Part shown: positions 59,436 through 64,000 of the stretch, piece after piece | How positions within the stretch are numbered: the stretch's first letter is position 1 | Layout of the letters: each line of letters opens with the position of its first letter | Source of the DNA: Mermis nigrescens | Lineage: Eukaryota; Nematoda; Enoplea; Mermithida; Mermithidae | Length of the DNA: 64,000 bases | Reading direction: 5' to 3' | NCBI GenBank assembly: GCA_036768485.1 | Contig: JAVLUZ010000513.1 | Span: forward strand, 1,129,425-1,193,424 | Translations under genes and position numbers: made by a program | The notes under the pieces: model-generated | Seen by the model: the letters and a program-made list of their open reading frames with translations, nothing else | The model's database searches: none | Told to the model about the DNA's origin: nothing

Positions 59436-59876
59436 CAGTGTTTTTTGTACACGGTCTGTTTGTGCATGTACAAAAATAGTCCCCAAAAGTCTTTGCACAT
59501 TTTGTACACACAAATTTTTGGTTACTATAATATGGTACAGTAGCGATTTTGGTGTGGTAAAACAGGGTCTTTTGACTTTTGATTGTATATTTTAGCTAAT
59601 TTTTGGGTTTCCTAACGCCAAAAATTACTAGCATTAGTTCTCAAAACGGCGAGAAGCGCCTAAAATTTGACATTTTTCCATTCTAAATACAAATTTTGCC
59701 ATTTCAAAGATATACAGGACAGATAATTTTTCATATCGGAGCGAGCAGCCGAAAAATTTTGGAATTCTACACCTTTTTACAGTTTTCATCTTCCCAAAAA
59801 TCTTTTACATGTACAAAGATAGCCCTGAAAAGTCATTGTACATCGGGAAAATTCTTTGCGAATACAAAAAACACTG
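59436..59876. mobile_element. Family M MITE inserted into another family M copy, 441 bp
   Basis: The ends are CAGTGTTTTTTGTACACGG and GCGAATACAAAAAACACTG. A perfect 8-bp duplication, ttttgtac, lies at 59428-59435 and 59877-59884. The host copy begins at about 59361 and resumes at 59885. Confidence 0.92.
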
Positions 59877-60369
59877 TTTTGTACATGCAAATTTTTGAAT
59901 ACTTTAATATGGTACAGTAACGATTTCAGTGTGGTAAAACATAGTTTTTCGACCTTTAGTAGTGTATTTGGCTAATTTTTGGGTTTCTAAATATTTGACA
60001 TTCTTCCATTTTTCCATTCTAAGCGCAGTGTTGCTTATTACAAGATTTAATTCGCATATTACAATTTTTGTAATATTTCTGATTTTGTAGTACAAGTTGT
60101 TTTAGCTTTCTCAGTCGAGTTTTATGTGTGAATTCCATCAAAAGCTCATAAAAATTTCGGCACTTCGCCCCGAACTAATATTATCAATTAAATTCAGGCC
60201 GAATTATCACATTTAGAAGCACGGTCTTCTTTTATTCGGTGAAGATTTTTGCTGATGTTCAAAGACGTTTCAGGACCGTCTTTGTACATATACAAGGATC
60301 TTTGAAGAACAAAAATGTAAAAAGGTGTAGAATTCCTTATTGCAAATTCTACCATTTTAAAGCATTTTC

Positions 60370-60655
60370 AGGGGGTAAGTGGCTGCAAAAAATGGAGCCG
60401 CTTACCACCCTTCCTTTGAAAATGGCCGAGAAATATACATGTGACAGGGGGTTTAGGCCATCCCCCATCCACGGTTTGAAGCCCCGGACTTCCTTGAAAG
60501 TCAGAAAATATTTGACCATCCTCCCCCATTTTTTGGCGAAAACCTGCGCTTTTTTGGCTATTTTCATGTGTTTTTACCATTTTTGATCTAGTCGCTAACC
60601 CCTCCTTCTAAAAATGGCGAGGGACCCTTACCCTAGATTTCCAGCCGTTACATTT
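60370..60655 (-). mobile_element. Family C short element, inverse
   Basis: C-rich 'cccccattttttggcgaaaa' interior and an end reading CCAGCCGTTACATTT, the inverse of the GTAACGGCT start of 5867. Inside hAT-like element 4. Confidence 0.45.
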
Positions 60656-60905
60656 ATACTGAGGGACCCTCATAAAATTTTTAAGCGATTACATGCATGT
60701 TTTTATAGTCATAATTTATCTTTTTACTCTAGCTCACATTCTAAAATAAAGTATCACTTCGTGAAATTCTAATAGTTAGGTACACTTTTGCCATACTAAA
60801 AAATTAGGTTCAAAAAATTCCGAAAGGTTTTCACCAAAAATCGTCTGACAGTGACTTGTCTCGGACCCTGAGGGGGTAATACCCCTCCCCTTATAAGAAT
60901 GTGTG

Positions 60906-61049
60906 ATGTCTCATTTATTACATCCAATACCTATTGCATCCAATTGCTACAGCAGCAGTAGCAGTAGCGAAGATTCAAATGATATTGAGTGTGCTAATAG
61001 CAGCGACATAGACTTTATTGATGATTCAGACAATGAAACACTGGACTAA
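60906..61049 (+). pseudogene. Short acidic Ser/Asp-rich reading frame, possible transposase C-terminus
   Basis: 47 codons open at ATG 60906, ending SSSSSSEDSNDIECANSSD then IDFIDDSDNETLD and TAA. AATAAA follows at about 61076. It is 144 bp from the right end of hAT-like element 4 and codes outwards. The codons look protein-like (acidic tail), unlike random A/T sequence. It may be the C-terminal remnant of the element's own protein. No domain was recognised. Confidence 0.4.
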
Positions 61050-61279
61050 ATTTGTATCTTGTGACATAAATAGTAATAAAACTTAATATGAAAAGGCGCA
61101 CCTAACTTTGGGCTTGCCATTTACTACTGAATGGAGCAGTCGCTCATTATTTGCCCTGGCCCCGGCCAAAAAAGTCGCCCCGGTCGATCACTACTCGTAA
61201 AAGTACATTTCCAGATCTTCACTAGTGCACTTTACCGATTTCTGGAGTCTCTGTCGCATCGAAGAATAAAAACTCAATA

Positions 61280-64000
61280 ATTTATCGTATTGGCGCGAAG
61301 CGCCAGAAAATTTCGAAATTGTACCTCTAAAACGCATTTTTGCAACAAAATTGCTGCAATTGGCGCGGCGCGGCCTAAACATTAATAGCAAATAATTTGA
61401 TTAAATCAATCCGGCATTGCAATTAATCGCAATTTCACGTTAAATACATGAGCGAGAAAACCACACGGAAGTATATTAGTTGATGAATAAGATGGTTTAA
61501 CGAGCTTCGTACGTAGTGAGTAAATTTCTTATCGTAACAGGAGAAAGTGCGTCAGATTAATAGTAACAGTAAGCGTAAAAATTACTACAATGGATAACCA
61601 TCAATGAAAATGACCCATCCATTCATCCTACGCTGCAGTAGGTAATGACATTCCGTCAGCAACAAAAATGCCGAAGCTGACATTTCACAATATGAATTCT
61701 TCCGTGACATTTCGTAAATAACACAAGCTTATGATTTGACTTAGTACACCCACCCAGCGAATTCGCCTTTAAATATACAGCGTCTTCATGTATTTTTCAG
61801 TGTCGATATTGGCGTTATTGTCATTGTAATTCTTATATGGTAACATTTTTGGCAATAAAAACACTTTTCTAGTCCACACTGATTGTGATGAGTCAGTTAA
61901 TCATTATAATTTATAAAAAAGTAGTGTCTGTAGTTAGTGTTCTGATTCTATTATAGTCTCTATTAGAGTATCTATATCCGGCGCCAAGCGCCGGAAAATT
62001 TCTGAAATTTTACCTCTAAGAAGCATTTACGACGCATTACAAAAATTGTCCGAAAATCCGTGCAAAGAGAAGAATTTTCAATCATATTAAAGTTCTAGAA
62101 CGAGCTGTCGATAAAAGTGCAGTGATTGGCGCGGCTCAGCCTTAACACCAATAACAAATGTAAAATTGAATCAATTCAGCGCTCAGCGCCGAGAAATTTC
62201 AAAATTTTGGCTCTCGAAAACGCATTTATGCATTACAAAAATTGGCCAAATCTGGTGCGATCTAAACATCAATGACAAGTAATAAAATTGAATCGATCCG
62301 ACGCGTCGGAAAATTTTGACATTTTACCTCTCTAAAACACATTTTTGAATTCGAAAATTGTCTAAAAATCCGTGCAGATAATGAGGATTTTAAATCCTAG
62401 CAAAGTTCTAGAACAAGTTGTCGATAACAGTGCTGTGATAAGCATGGCGCGGCCTAAGCATCACTAACAAGTCCATCGATCCGGCGCAAAGCGCCAGAAA
62501 ATTTTACCATTTTAGCTCTCTAGCATGCAATTTTTGCAATTCGAAAATTCACCAAATCTGTTCAGTAGATGACGAATTTCAATTATAGTGAAATTTTAGA
62601 GCAAGTTGTCGATGAAAGTGCTGCAGTCGGCGCGTTGCACAGCCGGAACACCAATAAAAACATTAAAAATAAATCAATCCAGCGCCAAGCGCCTGGTCTA
62701 GAACTTCACTACGATTGAAAATCTTTATCTTCTGCACGGATTTGGTTAGTTTTTGTAATGCAAAAATGCGTTTTAGAGAGCTGAACCTACAAAAAAATTT
62801 TACTTGTTCTTAATCTTTAAGCTACGCCGCGCCAATTGAATCATTTTTATCGACAATCTGGTCTGAAACTTCACTACGATTAAAAATCCTTGCCTTCTGC
62901 ACGGATTTGGTTAGTTTTTGTAATGCAAAAACGATTTTAGAGAGACTAAAAGTTCAAAATTTTCTGGCGCTTCGCGCCATTTGATATATTATAGTTTTAA
63001 TTGTCAGAAACGACTTCAGAATTGGCTAAAATGCTTTACTGAAGGAAGGAAATTCAACTTTCAACAAAAATAACGTATACTGATTGTGATATTTCTTGTA
63101 GAGCGCGAAATTTTTATACAAAAAGTGCATCAAACACCGCTATTGCATGTGTACATAGGATTTTCTACTTGAAAAACATTGATTTTCCAACACAGGCGCT
63201 CTATTTTTAACGTTTTTAGACCTCCAAAAAACGTGAAAAAAGGTCGGAAAAAGTGAAAAAAAATTTTGTGTCTGGTTTATAACGTAACGAAATCGCTCGG
63301 ACACCACCGTTTTTTTCCACTTTTTGGTCTATTTGTCAACCAAAACTTTGGGAAATGGAAAAAATTTTTGGGCTTGGTTGCCATTTGTGGAAAATTTTTG
63401 TAATGTTAAAAATGCGTTTTAGAGAGTTAAAACTTCGGAAATTTTACCGCGCTTCGCGCCGAATTGATTTAATTCTTACTTATTATTAATCCTTAAGCCG
63501 CGCCGCGCCAATTGCAGCATTTTTATCGACAATCTGGTCTAGAACTTCACTACGATTGAAAATCCTTATGTTCTGAACGAATTCAGTTAGTTTTTGTAAT
63601 GCAAAAATACGTTTTAGAGAAGTGAAACTACAAAAATTTTTCGACGCTTCGCGCCGCATTGATTTAATTCTTTTTTGTTATTAATCTTTACGCCGCGCCG
63701 CGTCAACTGCAGCATTTTTATCGACAATTTGATCTAGAACTTTACTACGATCGAAACTCCTTATCTTCTGCACGGATTCGGTTAGTTTTTGTAATGCAAA
63801 AATGCGTTTTAGAGAAGCGAAACTACAAAAATTTTTTGGCGCTTCGCGCCGAATTGATTTACCTAATTCTTACTTGTTATTGATGTTTAAGCCGCGCGAC
63901 GCCAATTGCAGCATTTTTATCGATAATCTGGTTCTAGAACTCCACTACGATTGAAAATCCTTACCTTCTGCACAGTTTTTGTAATGCAAAAATGATTTAG
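61280..64000. repeat. Satellite array, unit about 190-200 bp, reversing at about 62697 (runs off the right edge)
   Basis: Each unit holds a GGCGC-NNN-GCGCC hairpin, a block 'ctctaaaacgcatttttgca', a block 'tccgtgcagaagataaggatt', 'gttctagaacaagttgtcgat', and 'ggcgcggcgcggcctaa'. Hairpins lie at about 61292, 61979, 62181, 62480 and 62681 in one direction, and at about 62967, 63445, 63645 and 63838 in the other. The switch is at ccaagcgcctggtctagaac (about 62685-62705). 61400-61970 and 63000-63420 are inserts of other sequence. Confidence 0.85.

Larger units (their letters stand above)
58566..61193. mobile_element. hAT-like element 4 (TAGTGATCGACCGGGG ends, GGCCCCGG arrays), 2628 bp
   Basis: The left end is TAGTGATCGACCGGGGCC and the right end is the inverse of TAGTGATCGACCGGGGCG. 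The subterminal arrays are ggccccggc-type (about 58580-58660 and 61155-61185). The flanks cttccaaa and ctcgtaaa match 5/8, so the duplication is eroded. Ends closely match element 3 while the array differs by C/G changes. It contains nested family M copies and a short acidic reading frame near the right end. Confidence 0.82.

Overview
This is a eukaryotic nuclear window, most likely from an arthropod and probably an insect. It is AT-rich, has spliced genes with GT/AG introns, and is packed with nested DNA transposons, MITEs, SINE-like DNA, microsatellites and satellite DNA. No bacterial, viral or organellar genes were seen. The twinfilin N-terminus resembles insect twinfilins, but I cannot name the species.

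Two host genes can be read, both on the minus strand. (1) The 5' part of twinfilin (twf) has four coding exons: 7855-7831, 7765-7688, 6329-6151 and 4882-4787. The rest of the gene must lie beyond the left edge. (2) A complete MINDY-1/2 type Lys48-specific deubiquitinase has seven coding exons: 56881-56273, 55249-55031, 53105-52957, 47798-47602, 41326-41190, 34002-33806 and 31315-31078. They join in frame into about 581 residues, with the catalytic Gln, Cys and His in place. The introns are 1.0 to 7.2 kb and are inflated by transposons. The 23 kb between the two genes (7.9-31.0 kb) shows no convincing host exon.

Region by region. 1-4.8 kb is the far twf intron: a degenerate tandem-repeat family, two long (TA)n tracts around a pogo/Tc1-like MITE, and a foldback element. 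4.8-7.9 kb holds twf. 9.2-31 kb is a transposon graveyard. It includes a hAT-like element at 11015-14894 holding a second element at 11548-14050, which holds a third at 12141-13925, which holds a fourth at 12961-13232; all four levels keep perfect 8-bp target duplications. A second hAT-like element (16019-18974) sits in a 60-bp minisatellite. 31-57 kb is the MINDY gene with its transposon-filled introns. These carry a 3.1-kb long-TIR transposon with a broken transposase, a 3.5-kb hAT-like element holding a 516-bp Tc1-like palindrome, and a tRNA-headed SINE. 57-61 kb is the MINDY upstream region and a further hAT-like element. 61.2-64 kb is a roughly 200-bp satellite that reverses direction.

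Two patterns stand out. First, several hAT-like elements share the outer terminus TAGTG(A/T)T but carry different short-repeat arrays just inside each end (AAAGAT, GATCTG, CCGGCT, GGCCCCGG, and a GGTTTTTTAGG variant). In each, the array matches the inner part of that element's own terminal repeat, as if terminus and binding-site array diversified together. Second, a short hairpin module (GGCGC-TTC-GCGCC with flanking A/T blocks) recurs about 45-50 times in otherwise unrelated element families and in the satellite.
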